A model generated the notes under the pieces. That model did no database searches, was not told where the DNA came from, and was given only the letters and a program-made list of their open reading frames with translations. Shown here one piece after another: positions 8,092-16,262 of a stretch of 64,000 bases of DNA. The stretch's first letter is position 1; each line of letters begins with the position of its first letter. The position numbers were made by a program, and so were the translations under genes. Source of the DNA: Kribbella pittospori (lineage in GTDB: Bacteria; Actinomycetota; Actinomycetes; Propionibacteriales; Kribbellaceae); contig NZ_SJKB01000001.1 in the NCBI RefSeq assembly GCF_004331465.1, forward strand, positions 744,001 to 808,000, in the 5' to 3' direction.

Positions 8092-8820
8092 GGGGCCTTG
8101 GGGGTGGTGGCCGGTGAGGTCCAGGGCGGACCACATGGTTACTTGGTTGGCGGTGAGGACTGGCTTGCCGAGGGTGGCTTCTAGGCCGGCGATGATGTCG
8201 TAGGTCGGGAGGTTCGTGCAGCTGATGAAGACTGCCTCGGCGGCAGGGGTGTCGACGCTGCGGACTAGTTCGACGGTCGTTTCGTATGGCACTGCCCAGA
8301 TCTGGGCGATCAGGCCTAGGCCGGCGGTTGCGACCACCTCGACCCCGGCTTCGGCGAGGAAGGTGGTCAGGCCTTCGGTTAGGTCGTTCGTGTACGGCGT
8401 GACCGTGGCGATCCTGCTGATCCCCAGGTGCCGCAGCGCCATCAGCAGCGCCCCGCTCGTCGTGACCGCGGCCGGGGCGCCGGCCGCGACCATCGCATCG
8501 ACGAGCGCGGCTTCACCGGCGAGACCGCCGACGAAGCTGCCGAACGTGCAGGCGTACGCGACGGCCAGTGGTGCGACCGGCAGGACGTTGACCGCGGTCC
8601 GGGCGATCAGTTCCGGATCGGAGACGTGCAGTGCCATCTCGACCGTCGCCGCGAGCGGGGCGTACGGCGTCCGGGTGAAGTGCAGCGTGACGTCGTCGGG
8701 GACCCAGCGCCACAGTTCGCGGTCGAGCGCGAAGTCGTACGGCGCGACGACGCCGATGCCGGTCTGGAGCAGCTTGGGCACCGGCGCCGGCAGCGGGTGC
8801 GTGGGAGGCCGCAGGGTCAT
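8068..8820 (-). CDS. Asp/Glu racemase / maleate isomerase family protein (EutA-like)
   Basis: 250 residues from ATG 8820. The pattern VEMALHVSDPELIARTA, VAYACTFGSFVGG, AVTTSGALLMALRHLGISRIATVTPY and EAVFISCTNLPTYDIIAGLE matches the maleate cis-trans isomerase/aryl-malonate decarboxylase/EutA branch, with the two catalytic cysteines in ACTFGS and SCTNLP. EutA-type proteins accompany ectoine and related amino-acid catabolism genes. The frame extends to a TTG at 8856, but that lies inside the operator, so ATG 8820 is preferred. Reaction: probably cis-trans isomerisation or racemisation of a small dicarboxylate or amino acid; exact substrate unknown. Confidence 0.75.
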   Translation of the reverse strand: MTLRPPTHPLPAPVPKLLQTGIGVVAPYDFALDRELWRWVPDDVTLHFTRTPYAPLAATVEMALHVSDPELIARTAVNVLPVAPLAVAYACTFGSFVGGLAGEAALVDAMVAAGAPAAVTTSGALLMALRHLGISRIATVTPYTNDLTEGLTTFLAEAGVEVVATAGLGLIAQIWAVPYETTVELVRSVDTPAAEAVFISCTNLPTYDIIAGLEATLGKPVLTANQVTMWSALDLTGHHPQGPGQRLLHT

Positions 8821-8842
8821 GCGGTCAGTGTGCGGCTGACCT

Positions 8843-8860
8843 AGGATTGTTGACAATCCT
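8843..8860. promoter_or_regulatory. 18-bp perfect-armed palindromic operator between divergent genes
   Basis: AGGATTGTTGACAATCCT: 8-bp arms AGGATTGT/ACAATCCT around a TG centre. It sits 22 nt before the EutA-like ATG (minus) and 25 nt before the dehydrogenase GTG (plus), and it overlaps the -35 of the plus promoter. It is nearly identical to the site at 7740-7757, which implies one regulator for the whole cluster. GntR/FCD-type binding is inferred from the TTGT-N2-ACAA form. Confidence 0.75.
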
Positions 8861-8879
8861 ACGGACGGGTTTCTAGCCT
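8850..8879 (+). promoter_or_regulatory. Promoter of the dehydrogenase-amidase-DUF3830 operon (leaderless)
   Basis: TTGACA (8850-8855), an 18-nt spacer and TAGCCT (8874-8879) place the transcription start at about 8886, which is the GTG start codon itself. No Shine-Dalgarno sequence precedes that GTG, consistent with a leaderless mRNA. The -35 is buried in the operator. Confidence 0.55.
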
Positions 8880-8885
8880 CGATGC

Positions 8886-9857
8886 GTGCCAGCCACCTCC
8901 GAGCGTCCCGTCATCGCGGTGCTCTGTGAGCGGGCGAGCGACCGGCCACCCGGGCTGGAGGGCCTCACCGTCGACTTCCGGTACTGCGCCGCGGACGGTC
9001 TGGCGGAGGCGGTCCGCGGTGCCCGGGCGTTGATGCTCTGGGACTTCTTCTCGACTGCGGTCCGTGACGTCTGGGCCGACGCCGGCACGCTGGAGTGGAT
9101 CCATGTGACCGCGGCAGGTGTCGACACTCTGCTGTTCGACGAACTCCGCGATTCCGACGTGGTCGTTACCAATGCGCATGGGGTGTTCGACCGGCCGATC
9201 GCGGAGTACGTGCTCGGCGCGGTGATCGCTCACGCCAAGGACAGCCGGCGCAGTCTCGACCTCCAGCGCAGGCACGAGTGGCGGCATCGGGAGACCCGGA
9301 GCATCCTCGGTGCGACCGCGCTGATTGTCGGCACCGGGGCGATCGGACGAGAGACTGCCCGCCTGCTGCGGGCCGCCGGGTTACAGGTGCGCGGTGTTGG
9401 CAGGGTCGCTCGCACCGACGACCCCGACTTCGGCGAGGTTGTTGCCAGCAGCAACCTCGCGGACGAGGTGGCCTGGGCGGACCACCTCGTCCTGGCGGCT
9501 CCGCTGACGGCAGCGACGCGAGGCTTGGTGGATGGGAAAGTCCTGTCCGCGATGCGACCGGGCGCGCAGCTCATCAACGTTGCGCGCGGTCCGATTGTCG
9601 ACGAACGTGCCTTGCTCGAGCATGAGCAGATCGCCGCGACCCTGGACGTGTTCGACCGCGAACCCCTCCCACCGGACCATCCGTTGTGGGACGCACCCAA
9701 CGTGACGATCACCGCGCACATGTCAGGCGACGTGATCGGCTGGCGGGACACCTTGGCCCGACAGTTCGCGACCAACGTCCGCCATTGGCTGGCCGGCGAA
9801 CCGTTGCTCAACGTCGTGGACAAGAAGCTGGGCTACATCCCCACGAGAAACCGATGA
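8886..9857 (+). CDS. D-2-hydroxyacid dehydrogenase (NAD-dependent)
   Basis: 323 residues. The Rossmann motif is LIVGTGAIGRETARLLRAAG (GxGxxG), followed by the family segments LVLAAPLTAATRGLVDG, GAQLINVARGPIVDE and ATLDVFDREPLPPDHPLW. The expected C-terminal catalytic His is shifted: ITAHMSGDVIGW, as in the subgroup lacking the usual HxAG. It reduces 2-oxoacids or oxidises D-2-hydroxyacids; in this cluster it may handle the keto acid made by the aminotransferase. Its stop overlaps the amidase start (ATGA). Confidence 0.85.
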   Translation: MPATSERPVIAVLCERASDRPPGLEGLTVDFRYCAADGLAEAVRGARALMLWDFFSTAVRDVWADAGTLEWIHVTAAGVDTLLFDELRDSDVVVTNAHGVFDRPIAEYVLGAVIAHAKDSRRSLDLQRRHEWRHRETRSILGATALIVGTGAIGRETARLLRAAGLQVRGVGRVARTDDPDFGEVVASSNLADEVAWADHLVLAAPLTAATRGLVDGKVLSAMRPGAQLINVARGPIVDERALLEHEQIAATLDVFDREPLPPDHPLWDAPNVTITAHMSGDVIGWRDTLARQFATNVRHWLAGEPLLNVVDKKLGYIPTRNR

Positions 9858-11263
9858 CGCAGACCGACGGGAGAGTGCTGGTGGAGGTAGGCGAACTGGT
9901 TTCGGGGTACCGGTCCGGGGCGGTGTCGCCGGTGGAGGCGACGCAGGCTGCGTTGGATGCGATCGAGCGGTACGACGAGCAGGTGAACGCTTTCGTGCTG
10001 GTCGACGCCGAAGGCGCGCTCGCTGCCGCGAAGGAGTCGGAGGCCCGGTGGCATTCCGGGGAGCCACTGGGCCCCGGCGACGGCGTACCGACCTCGATCA
10101 AGGATGCGCTCTGGACCAAGGGCTGGCCGACGCTGCGCGGCAGCACGATGATCGACGAGGCCGGCCCCTGGAACGAGGACGCCCCGGCCGTCGCCCGGCT
10201 GCGCGAGACCGGCGCGGTGATTGTCGGCAAAACTACGACTCCTGAGTACTCGTGGAAGGGCGTCACCGACTCCCACAAGTACGGCGCGACGGGCAATCCG
10301 TGGGATCCGTCCAAGACGCCCGGTGGATCGAGCGGTGGTTCGGCGACCGCAGTCGCGCTCGGGATGGGTGTCTGGTCGGTCGGCACCGACGGCGGTGGGT
10401 CGGTCCGGATCCCGGCAGCGTTCACTGGCACGGTCGCGCTCAAGCCGACGTACGGGCTGATCCCGCTGTTCCCGCCGAGTGCGTTCGGGACCCTCTCCCA
10501 CGCGGGGCCGATGACGCGGACGGTCCGGGACGCGGCGGCGCTGCTCGACATCATCACGGGATTCGATGCCCGCGACTGGTCCTCGATGCCGACGCCGACC
10601 ACCTCGTTCCTGGACGGGATCGATGACGGTGTGGCCGGCCTGAGGATTGCCTTCTCGTCCGATCTTGGTTTTGTTGACAATGATCCCGAGGTTGAGGAGT
10701 TGGTCCGGACGGCGGTTGGCGTCCTCGCGACCGCCGGTGCTGAGGTGACCGAGATCGATCCCGGGTTCACCGACCCGATCGATGCGTTCAACGTGCTGTG
10801 GTGGTCTGGCGCGGCCAAGGTGCTCGAGGCGTACACGGTCGACGATCGCGTCGATCCCGGACTCCGTCGGGTCGCCGCACTCGGGTCGGCGTACTCCGCG
10901 TCGGACTTCCTCGACGCGACTGCGGCGCGGATGGAGCTTGGGCTGCTGATGGGGCGGTTCCATCGCAAGTACGACGTACTGCTGACGCCGACGTTGCCGA
11001 TCACGGCGTTCCCGGTTGGTCAGGACGTGCCGGATGGGTCGGAGTCGCCGGATTGGACGAGTTGGACGCCGTACACGTATCCGTTCAACCTGACCCAGCA
11101 GCCAGCGCTCAGTGTTCCGTGTGGGTTCACGAAGGCCGGTCTGCCTGTCGGATTGCAGATTGTTGGCGCTCGGCATGCGGATGCGCTCACGTTGCGGGTC
11201 GGACGGGCGTACGAGGCCGCTACTGATTGGCATCAGCGCACACCCACCTTGGAGGCACGATGA
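9854..11263 (+). CDS. Amidase (amidase-signature family)
   Basis: 469 residues from ATG 9854. It carries the complete amidase signature: GVPTSIKDALWTKGWPTLRG with the catalytic Lys, SKTPGGSSGGSATAVALGMG with the cis-Ser and Ser nucleophile region, and GTDGGGSVRIPAAF. The longer in-frame extension upstream overlaps the dehydrogenase and is rejected. Enzymes of this family hydrolyse linear amides or carbamates; here it could open or deacylate the pathway substrate. It overlaps both neighbours by 4 nt. Confidence 0.88.
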   Translation: MTQTDGRVLVEVGELVSGYRSGAVSPVEATQAALDAIERYDEQVNAFVLVDAEGALAAAKESEARWHSGEPLGPGDGVPTSIKDALWTKGWPTLRGSTMIDEAGPWNEDAPAVARLRETGAVIVGKTTTPEYSWKGVTDSHKYGATGNPWDPSKTPGGSSGGSATAVALGMGVWSVGTDGGGSVRIPAAFTGTVALKPTYGLIPLFPPSAFGTLSHAGPMTRTVRDAAALLDIITGFDARDWSSMPTPTTSFLDGIDDGVAGLRIAFSSDLGFVDNDPEVEELVRTAVGVLATAGAEVTEIDPGFTDPIDAFNVLWWSGAAKVLEAYTVDDRVDPGLRRVAALGSAYSASDFLDATAARMELGLLMGRFHRKYDVLLTPTLPITAFPVGQDVPDGSESPDWTSWTPYTYPFNLTQQPALSVPCGFTKAGLPVGLQIVGARHADALTLRVGRAYEAATDWHQRTPTLEAR

Positions 11264-11760
11264 GCAGGTACGTCACCGTCAGCCTGGACAAGCGAGGCGT
11301 CAGTTGTGTTGCGCAGCTGCTTGAGGACGTCGCGCCGCGGACGTGCAAGGCGGTGTGGGATGCGTTGCCTCTGTCGGCGCCGGTGTTCCACGGGAAGTAT
11401 GCGCGGAATGAGATCTACACGCTGCTGCCTGGGTTCGCGCCGGCTGATCCGGGGAAGGAGAACACGACTGTCACGCCGATCCCGGGGGACTTGTGCTGGT
11501 TCTCGTTCGACTCCGATGATCTGGGCAATCCGGCGTATGGGTATGAGAACACGACGGGGACGGGTACGACGGGGGCGATTGTCGACCTGGCTGTGTTCTA
11601 CGGGCGGAACAATCTGCTGATCAACGGGGACCAGGGGTGGGTGCCGGGCAATGTGTTCGGTGCGATTGTCGACAATCTGGATGGGTTCGCCGCGGCTTGC
11701 CAGGATCTGTGGATGGGCGGCGCCCGCGGCGAGACCCTGAGCTTCACCCGCCGCGACTGA
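11260..11760 (+). CDS. DUF3830 family protein
   Basis: 166 residues from ATG 11260 (overlapping the amidase stop; GGAGG ends 5 nt before). Landmarks: CVAQLLEDVAPRTCKAVWDALPL, VFHGKYARNEIYTLLP, TVTPIPGDLCWFSFD and NLLINGDQGWVPGNVFG. The family folds like cyclophilin-type small barrels and is usually found beside amidases, hydantoinases and racemases; no activity is established as far as I know. Its conserved acidic and aromatic residues suggest an enzyme in the same pathway. A perfect palindrome GATTGTCGACAATC lies inside the gene at 11664-11677. Confidence 0.8.
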   Translation: MSRYVTVSLDKRGVSCVAQLLEDVAPRTCKAVWDALPLSAPVFHGKYARNEIYTLLPGFAPADPGKENTTVTPIPGDLCWFSFDSDDLGNPAYGYENTTGTGTTGAIVDLAVFYGRNNLLINGDQGWVPGNVFGAIVDNLDGFAAACQDLWMGGARGETLSFTRRD

Positions 11761-11869
11761 AGTCCCGGCAGCAGCAGCCGCGCGAGTAGCCGGCGCCCGA
11801 GCAGTGGGCGCCGCGCACCAAGCACGCTGGCACGCAGCACCCGGCCAGTTAGCGCCCTGGCACGAAAGA

Positions 11870-11905
11870 GCACCCCGGCAGCATCTGCCGGGGTGCTTTG
11901 TTGTT
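11870..11905. terminator. Intrinsic terminator between convergent genes
   Basis: A perfect 13-bp stem AGCACCCCGGCAG/CTGCCGGGGTGCT (11870-11882 with 11886-11898) with a CAT loop, followed on the plus strand by TTGTTGTT. It ends the DUF3830 operon and probably also the convergent SDR gene. The 110 nt before it (11761-11869) hold only GC-rich degenerate sequence. Confidence 0.85.
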
Positions 11906-11909
11906 GTGG

Positions 11910-12848
11910 TTAGAGGCCCTTGCGGAAGCCTTCTCGCCAGGAGGCGTAGCCGGGTTGCCAGTTGAAGGTTGCCTTTGCGAGTGAGTTGTCGGCACCGCGC
12001 ATTGTCGTGAAGGCAGCGACGCCGACCTCGCCGGCGGCTAGGCGCCCCAGCCAGACGGGGACGTGACGCGGAGCCTTCGCACCGAGGATGCGGGCGAACT
12101 CCGGCAGCCACACCGCCGCCTGCGCCGGGTCGTCGTCGGCGATCTGATAGATGCCGGTCGCATCGCTCTCGACCGCCTTCACGGTGGCGTCGGCCGCGTC
12201 GTCGTAGTGGATGAACGACCACACACCGGCGCCGTCGCCGATCACCGGCAGCTGGCGCTTCCGGATCATCTCGACCATCGATCCACCCTTGCCGATGTCA
12301 CCGGTTGGACCGTAGAACGCCCCATACCGCAAGGCGATGCCCTCGATCCCCTCGGCGTTGGTGACCACCGACTCCAGGTGCTTGATCCCGGCCATCGTCT
12401 GCCGCTGCGCGGCCACCGGGTTCGGGTCGAGCGGGTCCGCCTCGGTCTTCGTCGCGGATCCACCGTGTTGCAAGTTCCAGCCGGCGTACGACTGGACGAC
12501 GAACCGTCGTACGCCGGCAGCCTGGGATGCGGAGAGCAGGTTGTCGGTGCCCTCGATGCGCAGCCGGTTCGTCATCGCGAAGCTCTCGTCGAACTTCTTG
12601 AAGTTGATCCCGCTCTTCAGCGCCGTCATCTGATGGACGACGACCTCCGGGCGGACCGTGTCCACCGCGGCCTTCACGGCGGCCGCGTCCAGACCGTCGG
12701 CCAGGACCACGTTCGCGCCGAGCGCCTTGATCGAAGCCGCCTTCGACTCCGACCGGATCATGCCGACCACCTCGTGACCGGCCGCCACCAGTTGCGGGAC
12801 CAGCGACCGGCCCAGTCCGCCGGTCGCGCCTGCCACCAATACCTTCAT
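11910..12848 (-). CDS. NAD(P)-dependent extended SDR / NAD-dependent epimerase family protein
   Basis: 312 residues. The N-terminus has the Rossmann motif VLVAGATGGLGRSLVPQL (GxxGxxG); QSYAGWN supplies the Tyr but the Lys lies outside a canonical YxxxK, so it is an atypical extended SDR. Later segments include GIALRYGAFYGP, SFIHYDDAADATVKAVES and a C-terminal TFNWQPGYASWREGF lid, typical of nucleotide-sugar epimerase-like proteins of unknown substrate. GGAGGA abuts an ATG at 12854 but lies 6 nt before ATG 12848, so the second ATG is taken as the start. Confidence 0.8.
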   Translation of the reverse strand: MKVLVAGATGGLGRSLVPQLVAAGHEVVGMIRSESKAASIKALGANVVLADGLDAAAVKAAVDTVRPEVVVHQMTALKSGINFKKFDESFAMTNRLRIEGTDNLLSASQAAGVRRFVVQSYAGWNLQHGGSATKTEADPLDPNPVAAQRQTMAGIKHLESVVTNAEGIEGIALRYGAFYGPTGDIGKGGSMVEMIRKRQLPVIGDGAGVWSFIHYDDAADATVKAVESDATGIYQIADDDPAQAAVWLPEFARILGAKAPRHVPVWLGRLAAGEVGVAAFTTMRGADNSLAKATFNWQPGYASWREGFRKGL

Positions 12849-12977
12849 TGTCATTCCTCCGTCGTCTGTTGTTACAACCCGGAGGACACGCGCCGACGGC
12901 GCCTTGTGACGTGATCCACGTCACGCGCGTGCGTCGTACCCCGCCAGGCCGGGGTACGACGCACGCTGGGGGAGGGG

Positions 12978-14552
12978 TCAGCGCGTCAAGGTGATGAGTT
13001 GTGCGGTGCCTGGCTGAACCATGGCGGTGAGGGTGTTGCCGTCCACCGGGACCCGCTGCCCGGCCGGTGCGCCGGTGGCCGTGCCGTTCGGACGGATCTG
13101 CCGGTCGCCGAGCGTGACCTTCGAGGCGTCGGAGGAGGCGAGGCCCGCAACGTCGCCTGATCGCAGCGTGACGCTCTTGCCGTGACCGAACCGCGAGGGC
13201 AGGTCGAGCGTGACGCGCGAGGCGGTGCTGTCCGCCGCGGCCGGGTCCTGGACGTTGATCAGTACGACGGTCAGCTTGCCGTGCTGGTCCTCGACGCCGT
13301 ACGCCCGGAGCTTGCCGAGCTCGGTCGCCGGCAGATCCAGGTCGACGAACCGGCCCCGAGGCAGCTGACGGAACGCCCAGATGCCGTAGTACAGGGGTGT
13401 CGCGGACAGCTCGCCCTTGTCCATCGCGGCCTGATCGGCGGCGCAGAACGCACCGTAGTACCGGTACGAGATCGGGTACTCCGGCGAGTCGCGCGGCTTG
13501 AAGTCACCACAGATGGCGGCCGTGTTGGTGTGGAACTGCACCCGGCTCACGCCGCTCTGAGCAGTCTGGAGCAGGTAGTCGAGCGACCACAGCGACGTCG
13601 CGAAACTGGTGCTGACGCCGGGCTGGCCGCTGCACGACGCGCTGTTGGATTCGTTGATCGTCATCGGGATGCCCGGCAGCCGGCTGCTCAGCTGCATGAT
13701 GCCCTGCAGCTTGGCCTCGGTGTTGGTGTGCGTCGTGGCCGACATCAGCTGAGGGATCGTCAGGTTGGACGAGCCGCAGTGGCTGCCGGCGTACCAGTGC
13801 GAGGCGATCTCACTGATCACCTGGTCCGGCTTGACGCTGGTGTCCGCAGCGACGGCCGCGGTGAACTCGTCCAGTTTCGTGTTCGTCTTCGCGGTGTTCG
13901 CCGACGGCCCTGTCAGTTTGATCCCTGCGTGTGGCAACCGTTGCTCGATCGCCGCGGCGTACTGCTTCATCGTCTCCCAGTACTGCGCCGGCGTCAGCGT
14001 CGTGACGTGGTCGTACTCGTTGCCCAGTTCAACCGAGAGCAGGTCGTCGCCGAGCGTCGCGTGGGCGGCAGCGACCTCCTCGACGACCTGGTCGAGAGTG
14101 ACCTGTCCGTTGAGGACAGAGAGCAGCGGCGCCCCCAGAGTGACCTTCCAGCCGGACTCGTGCAGCAGGGACCGGAGCTGGGTGAAGTCGCCCTGGTCGA
14201 CCGTGCCACCGATCGCCCACTCGGGCGCCGGAGTGTCCTTCGCGGCGCCGAACGCCGGCCAGACCAGGTCCATCGAGTATCCGCCGAGGCGCAGTACGCC
14301 CGGACCGAGGGTCTTCAACCGCTGCGCCATGCGTTGGCGGGTCAGGTACCCGTGCGCGAAGTCGGCGGACTCGACCGAGAAGCCTTGGTTGTCACCGGTG
14401 ATCGAGGAGTTGGTCCGGTCGCTGGTGACGGTCAGCCGGACCTCGTTGGGCGGCGGCGACGTGTCACTGGTGGGTGCTGGGGCAGCGCCGGCGACCAGCG
14501 TTCCGGTGCTGGCGAGCGCCACCGCCAGAGTGGTGGCGAGCAGGGATCTCAT
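12978..14552 (-). CDS. Secreted GH79-type glycosidase (beta-glucuronidase/heparanase family), second of pair
   Basis: 524 residues from ATG 14552, with a Sec signal peptide (SLLATTLAVALASTGTLVAGAAP). The clan GH-A acid/base appears in LLSVELGNEYDHVT and the likely nucleophile in IPMTINESNSASC; GFSVESADFAHG and GVLRLGGYSMDLVWPA match the N-terminal strands of GH79. A C-terminal beta domain follows from about residue 400 (VVLINVQDP onward). It would hydrolyse glucuronides or galacturonides of plant or glycosaminoglycan-like polymers outside the cell. It starts 13 nt after the stop of a paralogue and shares its LacI-type operator. Confidence 0.75.
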   Translation of the reverse strand: MRSLLATTLAVALASTGTLVAGAAPAPTSDTSPPPNEVRLTVTSDRTNSSITGDNQGFSVESADFAHGYLTRQRMAQRLKTLGPGVLRLGGYSMDLVWPAFGAAKDTPAPEWAIGGTVDQGDFTQLRSLLHESGWKVTLGAPLLSVLNGQVTLDQVVEEVAAAHATLGDDLLSVELGNEYDHVTTLTPAQYWETMKQYAAAIEQRLPHAGIKLTGPSANTAKTNTKLDEFTAAVAADTSVKPDQVISEIASHWYAGSHCGSSNLTIPQLMSATTHTNTEAKLQGIMQLSSRLPGIPMTINESNSASCSGQPGVSTSFATSLWSLDYLLQTAQSGVSRVQFHTNTAAICGDFKPRDSPEYPISYRYYGAFCAADQAAMDKGELSATPLYYGIWAFRQLPRGRFVDLDLPATELGKLRAYGVEDQHGKLTVVLINVQDPAAADSTASRVTLDLPSRFGHGKSVTLRSGDVAGLASSDASKVTLGDRQIRPNGTATGAPAGQRVPVDGNTLTAMVQPGTAQLITLTR

Positions 14553-14565
14553 CGGGGCGGTCTCC

Positions 14566-16086
14566 TCACGGATGATTGCTGATGACAACGACCTCGCCGG
14601 GCACGAGGGTGGTGGCGGTCTGGTGGGTGAGCCGAGGCCGGAACCCGGGCCAAGTGCCGTCGGCCCGGACCGCCTGCCCGTCGATGCGGACCTGCGGCGC
14701 GTCGAGGGTCCGGCCGGCACCGGTCGGGTCGTACGGCGTCAACCGGTCGACAAAACCACGCGGCGTCGCGACGGTGATCGGATGGTCGGTCTTGTTGATC
14801 AGGACGAGGCGGCCGTCGGCGCGCCAGCCCTGGACCTCGGTGCCGGTGTCTACCGGCCGCAGCGACTTCGCGCCCTGCACGAACTGCGAGAAGAGGAGCA
14901 AGGCGTAGTACTCCGGTTGCGCGGTGGGCGCACCGATCGCCGGGGACGGGTCGTAGTTGACGGCGTTGTAGTAGCCGTTGCCCTCCTCGGGTTCGAAGAA
15001 CGCGCGGACCTCGGCGTTGTGCAGGTTGACGCCGACACCGCCGATCCGGCAGTCCGCGTTGCTGCCGGGCCGGTCCGGCGGCTGTGGGCAGGCGACGTGG
15101 AACATCATGTCCATGGCGTACGTCGCGCTCGCGGCCACGTTGCTCACGCCATCCGCGCCGCGACCGGCGGCCGTGTTGGTCTCCTCGAGGCGGTACGTCA
15201 GGCCGCGCTGAGCCGCGTCGGCGCTGTGCACCGCCACCTGGTAGTCGAGGCTCGCAAGGTGCTCGGTCGACAGGAGGGCGGGGATGGACGGGCAGCGGTA
15301 CGGCTTGTTCACACAGGTCCGGGCGAGCGGGTAGAAGTGGTCGCTGCTGTGGACCGGCCTCTGGGTGTCGAGGATCTGTTGCCAGTTCCAGAACCATCGC
15401 GTCGGGACCGTGCGCTCGTGGATCTGCTCCCAGGGCAGGATGTCCTCGCTCGTGTTCGGCGTGATCGCCTGGGTCGGGCTGATCGCCGCGGCGTACACGG
15501 GCAGGTCGGCGACGTACCGGTCGAGGCCGGAGGCGCCGTACGACAGGTCGGGCTCGTTGCCGAGTTCGATGCCGATCACCTGCCCGGGCCGGAAGGTCTC
15601 ACGGACCGCGGTCGCGAACGCCTTGGCGTGTTCGGGGCTGACGAACGGCCGCGTCTCCTTCGGCGGTGACATCGCGGTGCCGAGTACAACCCGCCAGGCG
15701 TCATCGCCGTGGCTCGCCTGGTCGAGCGTCGCGCGGATGTTGCGCAGATCCTCGGGTGTGATGATTTCGTCGGTGTTCGGCGCGGCCGGTTCGAACGGCA
15801 TCAGGTCCTGGGACGAGCCGCCGATGCGCAGTACGCCGCTGCCGAGGTTCCGCAGCAGTTGCACGAACGCCGGCCGGGCGGTCGGGCCCATATAGCGCTC
15901 GATCAGCGACCACTCGATGCTCAGACCCACGAAGTCGCTCGCCACCGCTCGCGGTGCAGCAGGGAGTACGTCGGGCGCGGGTGCAGCACCGGCGTCCGGA
16001 GTGTTGGGTGCGAGCAAGGTCAGCGGGAGGGCGAACAGCGCGAGGGCGGCAACGACCGCCCGGCGCCTGGGGCGGCGTCGGCTCAT
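14566..16086 (-). CDS. Secreted GH79-type glycosidase, first of pair
   Basis: 506 residues from ATG 16086 (AGAGG 7 nt upstream; the TTG one codon earlier is less likely). A signal peptide RRAVVAALALFALPLTLLAP follows an Arg-rich start; this could be a Tat signal but there is no clear twin-Arg consensus. SDFVGLSIEWSLIERYMGP, GVLRIGGSSQDL, VIGIELGNEPDLSYG (acid/base Glu) and YRLEETNTAAGRGADGVSN (nucleophile Glu) fit GH79. The C-terminal beta domain contains GWRADGRLVLINKTDHPI. It is paralogous to the downstream gene, which suggests the pair attacks related linkages. Confidence 0.75.
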   Translation of the reverse strand: MSRRRPRRRAVVAALALFALPLTLLAPNTPDAGAAPAPDVLPAAPRAVASDFVGLSIEWSLIERYMGPTARPAFVQLLRNLGSGVLRIGGSSQDLMPFEPAAPNTDEIITPEDLRNIRATLDQASHGDDAWRVVLGTAMSPPKETRPFVSPEHAKAFATAVRETFRPGQVIGIELGNEPDLSYGASGLDRYVADLPVYAAAISPTQAITPNTSEDILPWEQIHERTVPTRWFWNWQQILDTQRPVHSSDHFYPLARTCVNKPYRCPSIPALLSTEHLASLDYQVAVHSADAAQRGLTYRLEETNTAAGRGADGVSNVAASATYAMDMMFHVACPQPPDRPGSNADCRIGGVGVNLHNAEVRAFFEPEEGNGYYNAVNYDPSPAIGAPTAQPEYYALLLFSQFVQGAKSLRPVDTGTEVQGWRADGRLVLINKTDHPITVATPRGFVDRLTPYDPTGAGRTLDAPQVRIDGQAVRADGTWPGFRPRLTHQTATTLVPGEVVVISNHP

Positions 16087-16130
16087 CAATCAACCTCTGG
16101 GGAGGCTCCGGCAGGGCACCGGAGTGGCTG

Positions 16131-16144
16131 AGAAAACGTTGTCT
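16131..16144. promoter_or_regulatory. LacI-type operator before the GH79 operon
   Basis: AGAAAACGTTGTCT contains the palindromic core AACGTT (16135-16140) with the central CG typical of LacI/GalR operators. It lies 45 nt upstream of the first GH79 gene and between that gene and the divergent lacI-family gene, so it probably controls one or both. Confidence 0.6.
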
Positions 16145-16262
16145 GATTAGACTTCTGTGAGATTCTGACCATGTCAACCCCTCGGGCGTGACGAACTTCC
16201 CGCGGCTCGCTGACCGCGCGCTGCGGGTAGCCTCGTGCCCGCAGACCTGTATGGGGAGGACC

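Noticed and set aside
16188..16262. Longer start for the LacI-family gene
   Set aside because: The extra residues precede the conserved TIVDIARQAEVSISTVSRVL helix-turn-helix by too much, and GGGGAGGA sits directly before GTG 16263.
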